From positions 2,790,001 through 2,854,000 of the forward strand of contig OZ176059.1 in NCBI GenBank assembly GCA_964247055.1: a DNA stretch of 64,000 bases. The letters are read 5' to 3'. A program made the translations under genes and the position numbers. Source of the stretch: Paragordius varius. Lineage: Eukaryota; Nematomorpha. Shown here in pieces: positions 23,155 to 39,900 of the stretch. The notes under the pieces are model-generated. The model was given only the letters and a program-made list of their open reading frames with translations. It was not told where the DNA came from and made no database searches. Positions within the stretch are counted from its first letter, which is position 1, and each line of letters begins with the position of its first letter.

Positions 23155-24151
23155 TTAACACTTGGATACAACATTTTCATTTCAGTCTTTTAATTAAAAT
23201 TGGGGTATTGGAAACCCAACCCTATATAAAATTAAATACATTAATATATGGAAGGAATCGGAACCATGGCAAAATCTTTCACTTATATAACATTAATAAA
23301 CCGAAATATATAAGTTTTATTCAAAAATACTTGATATTACTTATTTTGATGTGAAAAAAGGTAAAAAATTAGTCAACGTAATATGTCTGCATTGGCTAAA
23401 TTAAAAATAAAAACGGCGTCGAAGTAGTCTGACATGGACCATTAAAATTAAATGTTTTTTAGATATTTTGGCTTATTCATATATTTATCCGAGTAGAAGC
23501 ATAAATTTAAATTGGGACTCATTCCTTCAGTAGTTTTTGTAATATATTGAATTTAGTCGGGGTATATACTCCGATTTTAACACTTGGATACAACACTTTG
23601 ATATTAGTCCTTCGATTCAAATTGGGTTAGTTACATACCCCAGGCCTGTTTAAAATAAAATTCTTAAAAAAATATGGAAGGAATCGAAACCATGTAAAAA
23701 TTTTGCACTTATATAAACATTAAAACACCAAAATACATAAAAAATTTTATTCAAAAATACTTGATGTTACTTATTTTAAGCTAAAACAAAATATAAAAAT
23801 TTGGTCAACGTGACATGTGTGCAATTGTAAAATTGAAAAATAATACAAAATAAACCGCTTTTTCTATTTCTATCAATGTTAGATGTCATTTAAACAAAAG
23901 AGTAGGAATTTTACCCTTAAAATTAAATGAAGACGATATTTTGCAAAAATTTTGTGAAATAAAAATGGCGTCGTAGAGTTTGACATGGAACTTTTTTTAT
24001 TTTTTTTTAGATATTTTGGCTTATATAAATCCTATTAGGATAGTAGCATAAATTTAAATTATGACTATTTCCTTCAGTAATTTTTTAAAAATCCTAACTC
24101 AAATTTAGTCCGGGGTATTTAGATACCCCAATTTGAATCGAGAAGTGTTAA
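23155..24151 (+). repeat. MITE family A: partial plus complete copy in tandem
   Basis: The first unit 23155-23576 and the second, complete, unit 23577-24151 (575 bp) both start TTAACACTTGGATACAACA. The second ends TTTGAATCGAGAAGTGTTAA. The junction is TTAA. The array ends about 130 bp before the PRP4 kinase start codon, so it may lie in its promoter. Confidence 0.8.
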
Positions 24152-24279
24152 TAGGTATTAATGTTTTTTAATTATTAGAATTAATTAGTTTTATATTTCA
24201 ATTGTTAAAGATGGCTCTCTATCTTTTATCGTACTCTCGATAGTAAATTTTATTATCGATTATTATTATTAACCATATT

Positions 24280-27525
<3,246 letters not shown>

Positions 27526-29587
27526 TGACGGCATCTTTCTACCAATAAATTGTATTTACGATAAAATCACACACACACATACACACTCATAAACTTAGTT
27601 TAGTGTTATTACGTATATATAACTTAGCTAGGAATTATTTATTAATTTTTACAATACATAACTTGAAAGATATAATTTGTAATATATATATTTACCAAAC
27701 ATAAACTCAGAGACAGTTAGCCAGCCTGTGTGACAAAATGGCAAATTAGCATCTGTGGTTTAATCGCTATGCATTAGTTTGTAGCGGCATATGTAGGAGG
27801 AATTCACTAAACGAAATCAAAATTTGACAAGACAATTACAATGGCATATTTCTTCAATATAGATACGGTAGGAAAAAACAGGTGTTTTGTTGTAAATGTA
27901 AATTGGGTACCGATTGTTATATTTTCATTATCCCTATAATTGTTAATCATTTATTTACATATTTTTGTTGATAAAATCATATAATTCATAAATAAATACA
28001 CAATATGGTCAATATATTTTTATCGGGATTATATTTACTATTTATGTGTGGGATCCAGGTACGCATTCAATAAGTATTGCCAAAAGTTACCTATCAATCG
28101 CAATCCACACCTGGTCTCGGAAACTCACACTTTTCACATAGGTGTATTCTTTTTAAAACTGTAATTTATCTTTTTTCCTACATCTAACCTAATTTTTTGG
28201 ATTTTGTTGGGCATTACATATTTAACTGTTGGTGTGAATTTTTGACATTAAGCTTATATTCAAATAATAGTGTTAGGTTAGGTACCTGAGTTTAAAAATA
28301 TTTTTATTTTTTTTATTGTTTTAATTATTATATATCCATATTATTTACATGTTTCATCTCTTTGCATTCACCTGTCATGGGTAATTGCGTGAAGGATGAT
28401 TGGATGAGTCTTGATGGCTCGGATATTGTTTTCAAATACTTCCTTTGCTATTCACCAAAGGTTTTCTTTAGTGCATATTATATCTATAGTATATATCAAA
28501 ATAAATTTTTACACATATATATTTTTAATTATATAGCATCTAAAATCTTAAATTTGAAAAATTTGTGGACAAAAAAATTTGCAGCGAAAATATTTTTTTG
28601 GGGGGCTGTCTAATTTTTTAAAAAATTATCAAATTATTTGTAGGGATATTTACCATAGAAGATACATCGCTCTTGCGTATAAGCCATTGCTCTTAAAAAG
28701 TGTGATAATAAAATAATTCGCTTTATCTTAAAACCTCAAAAAATTTCTTTAATGAAAACAATTTGTGTAAAGCAATAGTTATTAGTTCAGAAAGCGGTGT
28801 GTTTCTAATTTGATTATTGATTGTATATCGAGATTAATAATTTTAAATTAATTTTTAAAAAACTACTCTTAAAAATCTTTTTTACATTTTCAAAATTTTT
28901 ATTTGAGGCAATATTATTGGAAGTTATTATGTTAAATTTATTATAAGGCATTGTAAAAATAAGTTAAATTATAAAATAGGCATAAAATCAGGATGATTAT
29001 TAAACAAAACCAATCCACAAAATCAGAAATTTTAAATTATCCTGAATAAAATACATGGTAATTTTGCGGCTAATCACACTCTACTTTATATAGAAGGTAG
29101 ACTTAATCATTTTTATTGGTTTAAGGTAAAGGCTTCAAACTAAATTATTTCGACAGAATTAAAAAACAGAAAAATAATAAACATACTTAACTCTTTGTAG
29201 TAAATTTAAAGCCATAAACGGTAAACCAAGATATCATAAAAAACTTTTTATTCATACGATGATGCCAAACATTTATATCACTGTCAACATAAAGGTAATT
29301 TATTGGCACACAAATATCTTCTGAAGCATCGATTATAGAAAAATTATATTTATAGTTTTTTGTGTCTTTAGTTTAAACCATCATTCAAAATACAATATAC
29401 CTTGCAACAAAATTTCATAAGGTTAATTTTAAAATAAATGCATTTTTCAAAAATTATTTATTTGTTAATAATTCTAGCACAGTGGTTTCTAACCTTTTTT
29501 TGTTCACGCCCCACAAAATTGAACAAAAAATTCTTGCGGCCTCTCATAAAAAACGATTAAAATGTTAAATTTATATATTATAAAAAT
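27526..29587. other. Intergenic region downstream of PRP4 kinase
   Basis: Contains the PRP4 3' UTR and poly(A) signal, a (CA)n run near 27570, and AT-rich DNA. A short signal-peptide-like frame (MVNIFLSGLYLLFMCGIQ, 28005-28058, followed by GTACGC) and a frame at 28362 (NCVKDDWMSLDGSD) look mildly exon-like, but no continuation was found. 'gttaggttaggt' occurs at about 28272. Confidence 0.5.
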
Positions 29588-29995
29588 CATGCTTCTATCC
29601 TAATATATATATAAATAAGCTAAGTTTTGAAAAAAAATTCCATATCAAACTACTTCAACACAAATTTTATATCACAATATTTTTGCAAAATATCGTGTTT
29701 ATTTAATTATAGCGAATTAATTTTAAATAACATCTAACATTGATGTGAAGAAAGCAAATGGTTTGGTTTGCATTATTTTTTGTATATTTACTTTGATGTT
29801 TATCCATAAAATAAATAATATCAAATTTTTATAAATGAATCATTTTTTATTTTTCAGTACATTAATATCATATAAGTGCAAACTTTTGCAATGTTTGATT
29901 CATATTTTTAGGAATATTTGATTTTAAACATGCTTGAAGTCCTTAAAAACTCCAATTTGAATCGTAAGAATAAAATGAATGTGTTCTATTAAGTA
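29588..29995 (-). repeat. MITE family A: decayed copy
   Basis: Shares 'tcatgcttctatcctaata', 'ccatatcaaactacttc', 'gcaaaatatcgtgtttat' and 'aaaatgaatgtgttctatt' with complete copies in the same order; both termini are eroded. Confidence 0.65.
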
Positions 29996-30269
29996 ATCGA
30001 ACCAGGGCTGATAATTTAAATAATATAAAAACACCAATTACCAAATTATTATAAACATTATGCTTAAAAATTTAAGGTCGTTTCACCAAATTTATCGCGC
30101 CCCCCAGATATTACCACGCTCCATTTTGACCGCTGTTCTATCATATTCAAAAATTAATCTGTGTTTTTTACATTCGTTTTGAGAAAACTAACCATTTTAG
30201 CGAAAGCCAATACATAACCCAAATCAAAAATTGAAATTAAGGTATAATAACAAAATAATTTGCTATAAT

Positions 30270-30799
30270 ATACCATTTGCACTTCAAGAGTGTCCTTGAA
30301 CACTTTAAGTAGGTTTATAAAAATGTTTTAATTTTGATTTAACCATAATTTTTGCATCTATTTTTTTATTTTATTATTTTTTAACTTAATTTTCTCTATT
30401 TATTGTATATTTATTAGTTTAAAAATAAAAATTTTTGTTCAAAAACCAGTTAACAAAATTATTGACTTAAATGTTTTCAATGAAAAATTGTTAATAATAA
30501 CCCAGAAAACTATTTTTTAATTGCGTGTTAAAATCTTATAAATATTCAAAATAATTTTAAGAAATTAATAAAGATATACGGTTGCTCAATGATTAAAAGT
30601 TCATATCGATTTAAATTTATGTTAAATAATAGAAAATAGGTTAAAAATGATAAAATAGATAAATGATATACGAATTGATTGATAAAAGTTAAAAGCTAAA
30701 CAAAAATGTCAAAGGACCAACTTGAAGTGTTCAAGGACCGACTTAAAATATTCAAGGATCAACTTGGAGTCAATAAGGACACTCTTTAAGTAATGGTAT
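30270..30799. repeat. MITE family C', sister of family C, 21-bp arm repeats
   Basis: Starts ATACCATTTGCACTTCAAGA and ends CTTTAAGTAATGGTAT, so the outer ends match family C (ATACCATTTAC...AAATGGTAT). The right arm is an array of 21-bp units: GACCAACTTGAAGTGTTCAAG, GACCGACTTAAAATATTCAAG, GATCAACTTGGAGTCAATAAG. The left arm carries the inverted form (TTCAAGAGTGTCCTTGAAC). The family-C unit is GGTGAATTTGAATTGTTCAAG, the same length and sharing the TGTTCAAG core. 530 bp, noncoding. Confidence 0.7.
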
Positions 30800-32470
30800 A
30801 CTTAGGTCACCAGAACAAATTCTTAGATAAAAAACATTTATGGTGGCACCAAAATCCTACATATACACAATCAATACATATACTCTGTGTAATCATAAGA
30901 TTGGGTTTTTTGTGAAATTAACATTAACTTCTAGACCAGTAATAATCAACTCGCGGCCTTAAAGGTGCTTTTTTATGCCCCTAAATTATTATTTATTTGG
31001 TGTATTTGAGTATAAATATCTGCTTATGTGTCAAACATCGATGAAATTTTTATTTGTTATATGTTATGCACGCCCCTTGAGATAAGAAAAATATTGCGGC
31101 CTTTTAAATATTTTGGTGAGTACCATGGTTCTAGCATTCCCATTGTAAAAAAGGAATGCCATGTCAGAAAAACTGATTGTATTTTTAGGCAAAATCATTC
31201 GTCAAGCCATTCTTTAACCTGTAATTATTGAGAGGCTGCTTTGCGCGCTGTTTGCTTATCGAAGAGATGTTAAAGTTTATTCCGCTGATTTTGCTGTGTG
31301 AGCCGAAACAGTGACATGTAGCGATATCCTTTTGCCTTAAGTTATAGCCTGTTTATTTTTGAAACCAGATTTCACATGGTTCACTCAGTGGAACATGCCG
31401 ACCATATGGTTCAACCAAAAAACGATTCGTTTTTTTTGATGGAATTAAAGACGCAATGCTTGCCACATATGTTCAGACACAAGTTTGATATCACAGAATG
31501 ATTAAAAACACTACCTTTTGGCGGATCCAAATTGTGTATTTGTCGTTTTATATTAGATGAGCAAAATAAGTTATGTGCCAAATTAAGAGTTATTTTTCTG
31601 ACATTTTATCTTTGTTTTCTGGTAATGATTTATCTGATATATTTTATTAAAATATTTATAGTAATCGAATTATTCACAAATATAAATCAGACAGTTTTTA
31701 AAGGGTTTACGGTCAGCGTCGTTGAGGTAACCGGTTAATGGGCTCATTCATCATATTGAATATATTTATTTATTTTGGCAACCATATATTAACTGCATTT
31801 TTTAACAAACATTTGTCGTTATAACGTGATATGTATAAATATCCCCTATGTAAAATTTTTAGCTTTTAACTCTCTTACAATAACTATTGTGTTTACCAAC
31901 AAAATCCTATTGTTACCTTCCCATGGCGTCTTGTAACCTTTGGTAAACAAACAGCAGATGCCAGTTTTAAATATTTCGCTAAAACATTTATTTAGCGAGG
32001 AGATATTTCACAAGGACATATGTGGAGTTAAATTTAACCTCAAACTTATATATTTAAAAAATCACCTTTTAATAAAGTCCAGACGAGATTTATGAGGGAC
32101 ACTTTATAACAAATAGTGGCGTGCTGTCTGGAATTATTGTTAATTGACCAGTTTATTTTTTTTATATCAAGAATAGTTATTCTCTCTTTTGAATTGGAGT
32201 GTTTTTTCATAAAAATAAATACAATCAAGCCTCTATTTATGTTGTACGACCGAAAAAAATTGAAAAAATCATAATTGTAAATTCGCTTTCTTCAACTATT
32301 ATTAGTTCCTTGAAACACACGAAATTTTGGCAACGCCATCTTTTATTAAATACATATATTTTTTGGAGATTAAATTTGCTAACCCACCATAGGAATTAGA
32401 TGTAATAGTACTTCTTATCAAGCAATAGGTGGCTTTATGAAACCCAATAATTAAACTGCAATATATACCA
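30800..32470. other. Intergenic region, possible decayed element
   Basis: AT-rich overall. 31028-31510 is less AT-rich, with peptide-like pieces in several frames (plus frame ...EYHGSSIPIVKKECHVRKTD; AYRRDVKVYSADFAV; EHADHMVQPKNDSFFLMELK). I could not assign it to a family; it may be a decayed transposon or gene relic. Confidence 0.4.
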
Positions 32471-32530
32471 CGTGTAATTGTATGTTAGACGCGTTTCGTC
32501 TTTTTTGGGCTTATCAGTCACACATAATAA
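32471..32530 (-). ncRNA. Hammerhead-ribozyme-like relic
   Basis: On the minus strand: CTGATAAG, then CCCAAAAAAGAC, then GAAACGCGTC, then TAACATAC. This is the layout of the retroelement hammerhead: CTGATGA core, a short stem II of the GTCC/GGAC type, GAAAC, and a GCGTC stem III plus cleavage site. The core reads CTGATAA instead of CTGATGA and stem II is mispaired, so it is probably inactive. Such motifs are known from Penelope-like elements and from schistosome and other SINE-like repeats. Confidence 0.5.
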
Positions 32531-32770
32531 ACACGGTTAAAAACTGTCAGTTAGGGTTTTGTATGTATACTCACCATTTTTAAACCAAATATAGATGGTA
32601 TAGGTGAAAACAGACAGCCTCTCCAAATATTTTGATATCTTTAGTTGGCACTGCAAAGAGAGCAAAAAATAACGCCATTATTTTCGGACATAACCCTAAC
32701 ATCTACAATTTCTAAGCCAAATTTTGTCCCTATCAAACTCTAAAAATTACCAATATATATAGTTATCCGT

Positions 32771-33005
32771 GAATACAGTTTGCGCTGGGCTGGCCACATC
32801 CACAGAGCTTAAGATACAAACTGGATAAAGCTTATACAGTCATATTCAACTAATAGTAAAAATAAAAAAGGTCTTATAAAACCTGGCAATCTACTATTCA
32901 AGAAGACTTAGATTTGCTCAATAACAATATCGAACAAGCAGTAGACAGAAAGGAATGGAAATCTATAACACGCTTACCTCATTTGAAAGGGGAAAATAGC
33001 GTTTA
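32771..33005 (+). pseudogene. LINE relic: C-terminal end of a non-LTR reverse transcriptase
   Basis: One frame gives SLRWAGHIHRA, and after a frame change TIQEDLDLLNNN, then EQAVDRKEWKSITRLPHLKG before a stop. LRWAGH and the acidic-DR-W tail are the usual end of LINE ORF2 proteins. The stop after HRA and the frame change show it is an old 3' fragment. It does not match the two larger LINEs closely. Confidence 0.7.
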
Positions 33006-33451
33006 ACGGTAAATATAAAAAAACGTGTAATGTGCGAATAAAAGCGCGTAAAATATTTCCCATATAAACTTTAGGGAGGCTTAAGAATTTACTACCAAAA
33101 AAATGTTTAAATTAGGAATTCAAATATTTATATGAATCCCTAAGAGTTTGCAATTTCTAAGGCCATAATCTTTGATAAACAATTGTTTTATTGATATGGT
33201 GAATGGACTTAAGTGCTTTATATTTTACACATATAATGATCTAATAGATATTAATTTATTAAATTAACATAATAGTGATTGGATATAAAATGATCAAGTA
33301 AAAAATTACATATATTAGATATGTAAATGGTTAAATGTTATAATAATTTTGTCTGACGAATAAGACAATAGGTACAAAAAGGATTTTTAAAAAAACTCGA
33401 CACAAAAAATAGTTTGACTGTATATAATTTTTGATTTAAAAAATAACCATA

Positions 33452-33711
33452 TATACCTTTTACAGTTCAAATTCACCCTTGAACAATTCAAATTCGCCCT
33501 AAAATAAATTATGTGTTTTGTAAGATAAAATTACCTTTATTTTATAATATTTTTAAAATATATATTCTGTTTAAAAATGATATAATGCTGAGAGAACAAT
33601 AAGCTATGTCGTAAAAATATATTTCACATTAATGATGAGTTATATTATCCCGAAGCACATAATTTTTTTAGGGTAGATTTGAATTGTTCAAGGGTTAATT
33701 TGAATGATATA
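33452..33711. repeat. MITE family C, copy 1
   Basis: Left arm 'acagttcaaattcaccctt' plus 'gaacaattcaaattcgccc', then 'taaattatgtgtttt'. The centre is AT-rich and the right arm is 'gggtagatttgaattgttca' plus 'agggttaatttgaa'. About 260 bp, noncoding. It lies just beyond the 3' end of phosphogluconolactonase. Confidence 0.8.
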
Positions 33712-33989
33712 TCCTAAGTGTTTTCACTATGTAGAAGAGACTAAATTTTATAATTAAGTTAGTTGAAACCAAACATGAATTTAAAATCAATTCATAATAA
33801 TGATTTATTTTTCATACACATAAAATAATTTATTCACATAAAATAAATTAAAGTTAGAGACGACTAGAAACGATTATTATTGAGCGGATGTATTGATACA
33901 TAAAATAAATTTAGTTAAAGTTTGATTATTGTTGAAAATTAAAAAATTTATATTTCCAATTTTTTTTCGTAATGTGTGTATTAGCAAAA

Positions 33990-36900
33990 TTATTCATGAT
34001 GTTTGAAGCCAGATGCTGCAACCTTATCTACAAACCAAAGTTTTTCTCCACTCTGGGGTTGGACCATTTCAATGGGATATCTTATTTCAGTGTTCGATTC
34101 ATCAGCAATTTTCTAATCAATAATAAATAAAATTATTTCGCGCATAAACTATAGCATTTTAGCTTTAACAACTTAGCGTTATAAAACTATATAATAAAAT
34201 GTAGCTAACAAAGCTCTGTTAGTTTTGAATTTGTTTAATAGTTTTTAAGCGATAATTATAAGAAAAGAAATATTTTTAATATCTAAAATTATAAAAAAAC
34301 CAAGATATCTTGCAGCCAAATATTTTGTTTGGGTGTTATTGGGCAAAACCGGAAGAAAGCATGCAAATAAAAATAATTTTTCATTGATTATTAAATTTAA
34401 ATGAAATTTGAAATCTACGCTTTATTTAAATTGGATAAAATATCCAATAATTCAAGTTAAAAAGTTACAATTAAATATATAAAACCCCTGATAAAAATAT
34501 AGGTTCACTATTTCTTTAAAAGCTTTGAGTAAAAATGTATAACAAATTTAAATGTAATTGGATACAATTAACCGTCGTGTTTTGATAAAAATGGGATGCA
34601 TTAAATATTAATATTAATATCAATTTTTAGATACCGAAAGAACATGGGCTTTCTTATCACCAGCCGTGGTAACTATAATATTTTTTGTGTTGTTTAAAAC
34701 GGGCAATGTCATAGTTATACGTTGAGGTGGCGGTTTAGGTGAGTCTTTAATTATTGTAATAAGCTTCTGAGTTTCCTATCGACATAAACCACAACACAAA
34801 TATATAAATTGAAATTATGAAATTAAAAAATATATACATTTATACTTGGATTCAAATTGGGATAGTTCCCAATCAAATTTAAATTAGGACGGTTTCAATT
34901 TAAACTTATGCTTTTATGTTAAAAAAAAGTTAAAATATTTGATGAAATTTCAGTTTCGAGAAAAAAGCTGTATATCAATCTTCCTCGGATTTTATTCCAA
35001 CTTTTTTGGATCCTAAAGCTAAAATTTGAAAAATTAGAAGAGAATGCATAAAAACTACTAAACATATAAAATTTATTTCAGTTTATGCACTAATTTATAC
35101 TATCTAATACTGCACCCAAGTTTAAGCATAAAAAAGAAATTATAAGTTATTTTGGATAATACTTCTTTTTTTATTTATACTTTAATTTTATACAAGTGCA
35201 AACGTTTGAAAGGAATTATTCATAAATACATAACATAATTTGTAAAATATTCCATTTTATAAGTGTACAAAAATAAACTAGTAATTGTGGATGATTAGGG
35301 AATAAAGAACAAGTGTGACCATCTGGACCGATCCCAAGTAAATTTAAATCGAATTCAGGGACACCGGTTTTGCATTTAAGTTCATTTCTTATGGTCTGTT
35401 CATAGGCGTTGGCGCATTCCTCAACTAATTATTTAATAAAAATATGGAAATTTATTTAAAACGTATCATAGAATAAATAAAATTCGAACGGTTTCGGACA
35501 TTTTAACGTGTGTCCGTCCTCAGCATAAAAAAACAAATAAAAATTATATAAAAATTAGGATGGATAAAATGGTGCTTTATATACAATTTTTAAAAACGTT
35601 TATTGTTGTTTCTTTTCTCGTAACAAATGATAAGTTAAAACCATTTGTCATTGAGAGTGGTTTAAACCATGTCAACAAACAATTAAATTTATAAACATAT
35701 ACTAAAAAAAAAAAAAAACACAAAGAACAACTTTGAGTGGAAAACAAAAGAGTCCATATGGATTCAATCATCAAGAATGACTTTCCATATATCACTCATC
35801 TTTTGTCCCTCCTCTCGGTTAAAGTTGTTTCCTTTGAGAATCTCTAATGATTCCCGCGTAAGCCTTTGATTATTATTGAAAATTGTAATGCAACTGACAT
35901 TGTCAAAGGAAACATTATGATTTTCCTTCCAACAATGTTCCGCAATACAACTCTTAAAATCTCCATTCTTTATGTTATACTTGTGTTCATTCAGGCGTGT
36001 TTTAACTTTCCTTGCGGTTTGGCCGATATATACCCTGCCACACTCGCATGGAACTTTATACACCCCTGGATAATTTAATTTGGATTTATTATTATTTGAT
36101 AAAAAAGTTTTTAATTTAAGACCTGGTTTAAACCCCACACCAATGTCAAATTGCTTTAAAGTGTGAGCTATGCGATCGGTGATGTTCTGTATATATGGTA
36201 ATGAAATAAAAAACTTATAATTTTTTGTGTTTTCTTTGGTATTATTTAGTGATAAAATTGCTCGATGGATATCGTTTGCAGAATATCCATTTTTTAAAAA
36301 GGTTTCCACAAAACGCTCTGTTATAATATTCTTATTTGCATTATCTGTCAGTTTAAGCCGGCGAAAGATTTGATTTTTTAAAACATTCTTTTTTTGTAAC
36401 GAGTTGTGGTAAGAACTTTTATGTAAATAGGTATTGGAATGAGTGGGTTTTTGATAAAAACTGTATGACAATGTTGTGTCATTTCGAGTAATTAAAACAT
36501 CTAAAAATGGTAGTGATCGGTTAGCCTCAAATTCGACGGTTAAACGTATGTTAAAAGGATTCGAATTTATATAATCTAAAAATAAGGAGAGATCAGTTCT
36601 TGTATGTGGCCAAATGATAAACATATCGTCCACATACCGGGTATAAAATTTTGGTTTTAAAAAATAATTTAATATAAATTGATTTTCAAATGTTTCCATA
36701 AAAAGATCAGCTAGAATGGGGGAAATTGGGGAACCCATCGGTAACCCGTCTTTCTGCAAGTAAAAATTATCATTGAATTCAAAAAAATTATTATTTATAC
36801 AAAATTCAATCAGGGAAATATATTTCGCATCCACCTTTAAATCTTTAAGAAGATGGGTTAACTCCTTGAGGGGTACACTGGTAAAGAGGCTTTCCACATC

Positions 36901-39900
36901 TAAACTTATTAATAAATCGGTTTCAGCTACTTGTATATCCCTTATTCTATCTATAAATTCAAACGAATTTTTTAATTTGTTTTTTAAGAAGGGTTGCAAA
37001 TATTCTGATAAATGCTGTGCCAAACCATATAAAGATGAATTTTTGGTGTATACAATTGGACGCAGTGGAACATCCGTTTTATGCGTTTTTGGGACACCAT
37101 ACATACTGAGATTAATAGGGCACTGAGGAATTAACGAATTGTGTAAATGTGAGGGAATGGGAGATGATTTTATCATTTTTTTAACATTTATGTGTAATGT
37201 GTTAAAAGGGCATCGTGTGATCTTTTTATATTTGGATGTATCTTCTAAAATATGTTGCATTTTTTGATTATAGTCTAACAAGTTCATTATAACTACTTGG
37301 TTTCCTTTGTCAGAGTTTGAAATAAAAATATCATTATTATTTTTCAACTCTTTTAATGCTATATATTGTTCACGTGATATGTTTGATCGCCTTCTTTCAT
37401 CTTTGTTGTTCTTAAGGATAGATACGACTTGCATTCTGATGATGTCAGCTATTTTTGGATCTATACGAGAGAGACCTGCTTCAACGTTTGAAATAATTTG
37501 TTCTACTGGCACAACTGAGGGAGAAATAGCAAATTTTAGGCCTTTATTTAAAATTGAGCTCATATGGTCATTAAGCACCATGTTTGACATGTTTACGATC
37601 AGGTTTTCGTTGTTATTATTAACTTTGTTTGTCACTTGATTTGTTTTTATTGATTCATGTAAATTATTTTTATTGATGGGGTTTTTTTCTTTATTGTTAT
37701 TTCCTTCAATGTAGTATTTTGAGCAGGTAGGTTGGTCATCTATAGAAAGGTGTTTAAACTGTTCGTGAAGTGTTTTAGACATCAATACGTCTGTTTCTTT
37801 TTTATCTAAATGAGTAGGTTCCAATTTTATGTCATTATTATACGACTTTTGGTTGTTTTTAATTTTGTTAACATTTAGGGTATCTAACCGTTTTTTAACA
37901 TTAGCTATTAATCTCTCTTCATTTCTAACTTTATTGTTTCTTTCTTTTTCAAAAAGGTTGTTAAATTTTTTAATATGTATAGCTTTATATTTGTTAAAAA
38001 TGTTTTCACTTTTAAAAAACGAAAACGTGTCTAGTTTAATCCAAGATTCGCTTGAAAGATTATTTGATAAAAATATGTGTAATTTGAGTAACTCACTAGA
38101 AGTCTTATTCAGAATATAATATTTTTCTTGAATGTATTTACGTAATATCACTGATTCGCATGCTCGAATTTTTTGTATGTACCAATGATAATGAAATTTG
38201 TGTTTTATTTTTAAAAAATTCGGAATTAATTTAGCGTGGTAACATCTTTTTAAAAAAATTAAATCATTTAAAAGATGAGATCTTTTTGTTCGTAATTTAA
38301 TAAATTCATTACGAAGAGATTTGAATTGAAGATCATAAACCATATTGGTATATAAATTGAAGAATATAAATTATTTTCGACACGTGAATAGTATAAAAAT
38401 ATGGAAATTTATTTAAAACGTATCATAGAATAAATAAAATTCGAACGGTTTCGGACATTTTAACGTGTGTCCGTCCTCAGCATAAAAAAACAAATAAAAA
38501 TTATATAAAAATTAGGATGGATAAAATGGTGCTTTATATACAATTTTTAAAAACGTTTGTTGTTGTTTCTTTTCTCGTAACAAATGATAAGTTAAAACCA
38601 TTTGTCATTGAGAGTGGTTTAAACCATGTCAACAAACAATTAAATTTATAAACATATACTAAAAAAAAAAAAAAACACAAAGAACAACTTTGAGTGGAAA
38701 ACAAAAGAGTCCATATGGATTCAATCATCAAGAATGACTTTCCATATATCACTCATCTTTTGTCCCTCCTCTCGGTTAAAGTTGTTTCCTTTGAGAATCT
38801 CTAATGATTCCCGCGTAAGCCTTTGATTATTATTGAAAATTGTAATGCAACTGACATTGTCAAAGGAAACATTATGATTTTCCTTCCAACAATGTTCCGC
38901 AATACAACTCTTAAAATCTCCATTCTTTATGTTATACTTGTGTTCAGTTAATTCCTCAGTGCCCTATTAATCTCAGTATGTATGGTGTCCCAAAAACGCA
39001 TAAAACGGATGTTCCACTGCGTCCAATTGTATACACCAAAAATTCATCTTTATATGGTTTGGCACAGCATTTATCAGAATATTTGCAACCCTTCTTAAAA
39101 AACAAATTAAAAAATTCGTTTGAATTTATAGATAGAATAAGGGATATACAAGTAGCTGAAACCGATTTATTAATAAGTTTAGATGTGGAAAGCCTCTTTA
39201 CCAGTGTACCCCTCAAGGAGTTAACCCATCTTCTTAAAGATTTAAAGGTGGATGCGAAATATATTTCCCTGATTGAATTTTGTATAAATAATAATTTTTT
39301 TGAATTCAATGATAATTTTTACTTGCAGAAAGACGGGTTACCGATGGGTTCCCCAATTTCCCCCATTCTAGCTGATCTTTTTATGGAAACATTTGAAAAT
39401 CAATTTATATTAAATTATTTTTTAAAACCAAAATTTTATACCCGGTATGTGGACGATATGTTTATCATTTGGCCACATACAAGAACTGATCTCTCCTTAT
39501 TTTTAGATTATATAAATTCGAATCCTTTTAACATACGTTTAACCGTCGAATTTGAGGCTAACCGATCACTACCATTTTTAGATGTTTTAATTACTCGAAA
39601 TGACACAACATTGTCATACAGTTTTTATCAAAAACCCACTCATTCCAATACCTATTTACATAAAAGTTCTTACCACAACTCGTTACAAAAAAAGAATGTT
39701 TTAAAAAATCAAATCTTTCGCCGGCTTAAACTGACAGATAATGCAAATAAGAATATTATAACAGAGCGTTTTGTGGAAACCTTTTTAAAAAATGGATATT
39801 CTGCAAACGATATCCATCGAGCAATTTTATCACTAAATAATACCAAAGAAAACACAAAAAATTATAAGTTTTTTATTTCATTACCATATATACAGAACAT

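Noticed and set aside
28005-28058. Signal-peptide-like mini exon MVNIFLSGLYLLFMCGIQ followed by GTACGC
   Set aside because: No downstream exon in a compatible phase could be found; a 16-nt intron would be needed to join the next peptide-like stretch, shorter than any supported here.
28272-28284. 'gttaggttaggt' (also near 48652) as an insect telomere-repeat sign
   Set aside because: Only two repeats, interstitial, in ordinary AT-rich DNA; not enough to infer an insect or a telomeric origin.
36773-37126. Plus-strand frames opposite the Penelope RT, and their mirror at 38956-39309
   Set aside because: Antisense shadows of the RT; duplicated only because the element itself is duplicated.
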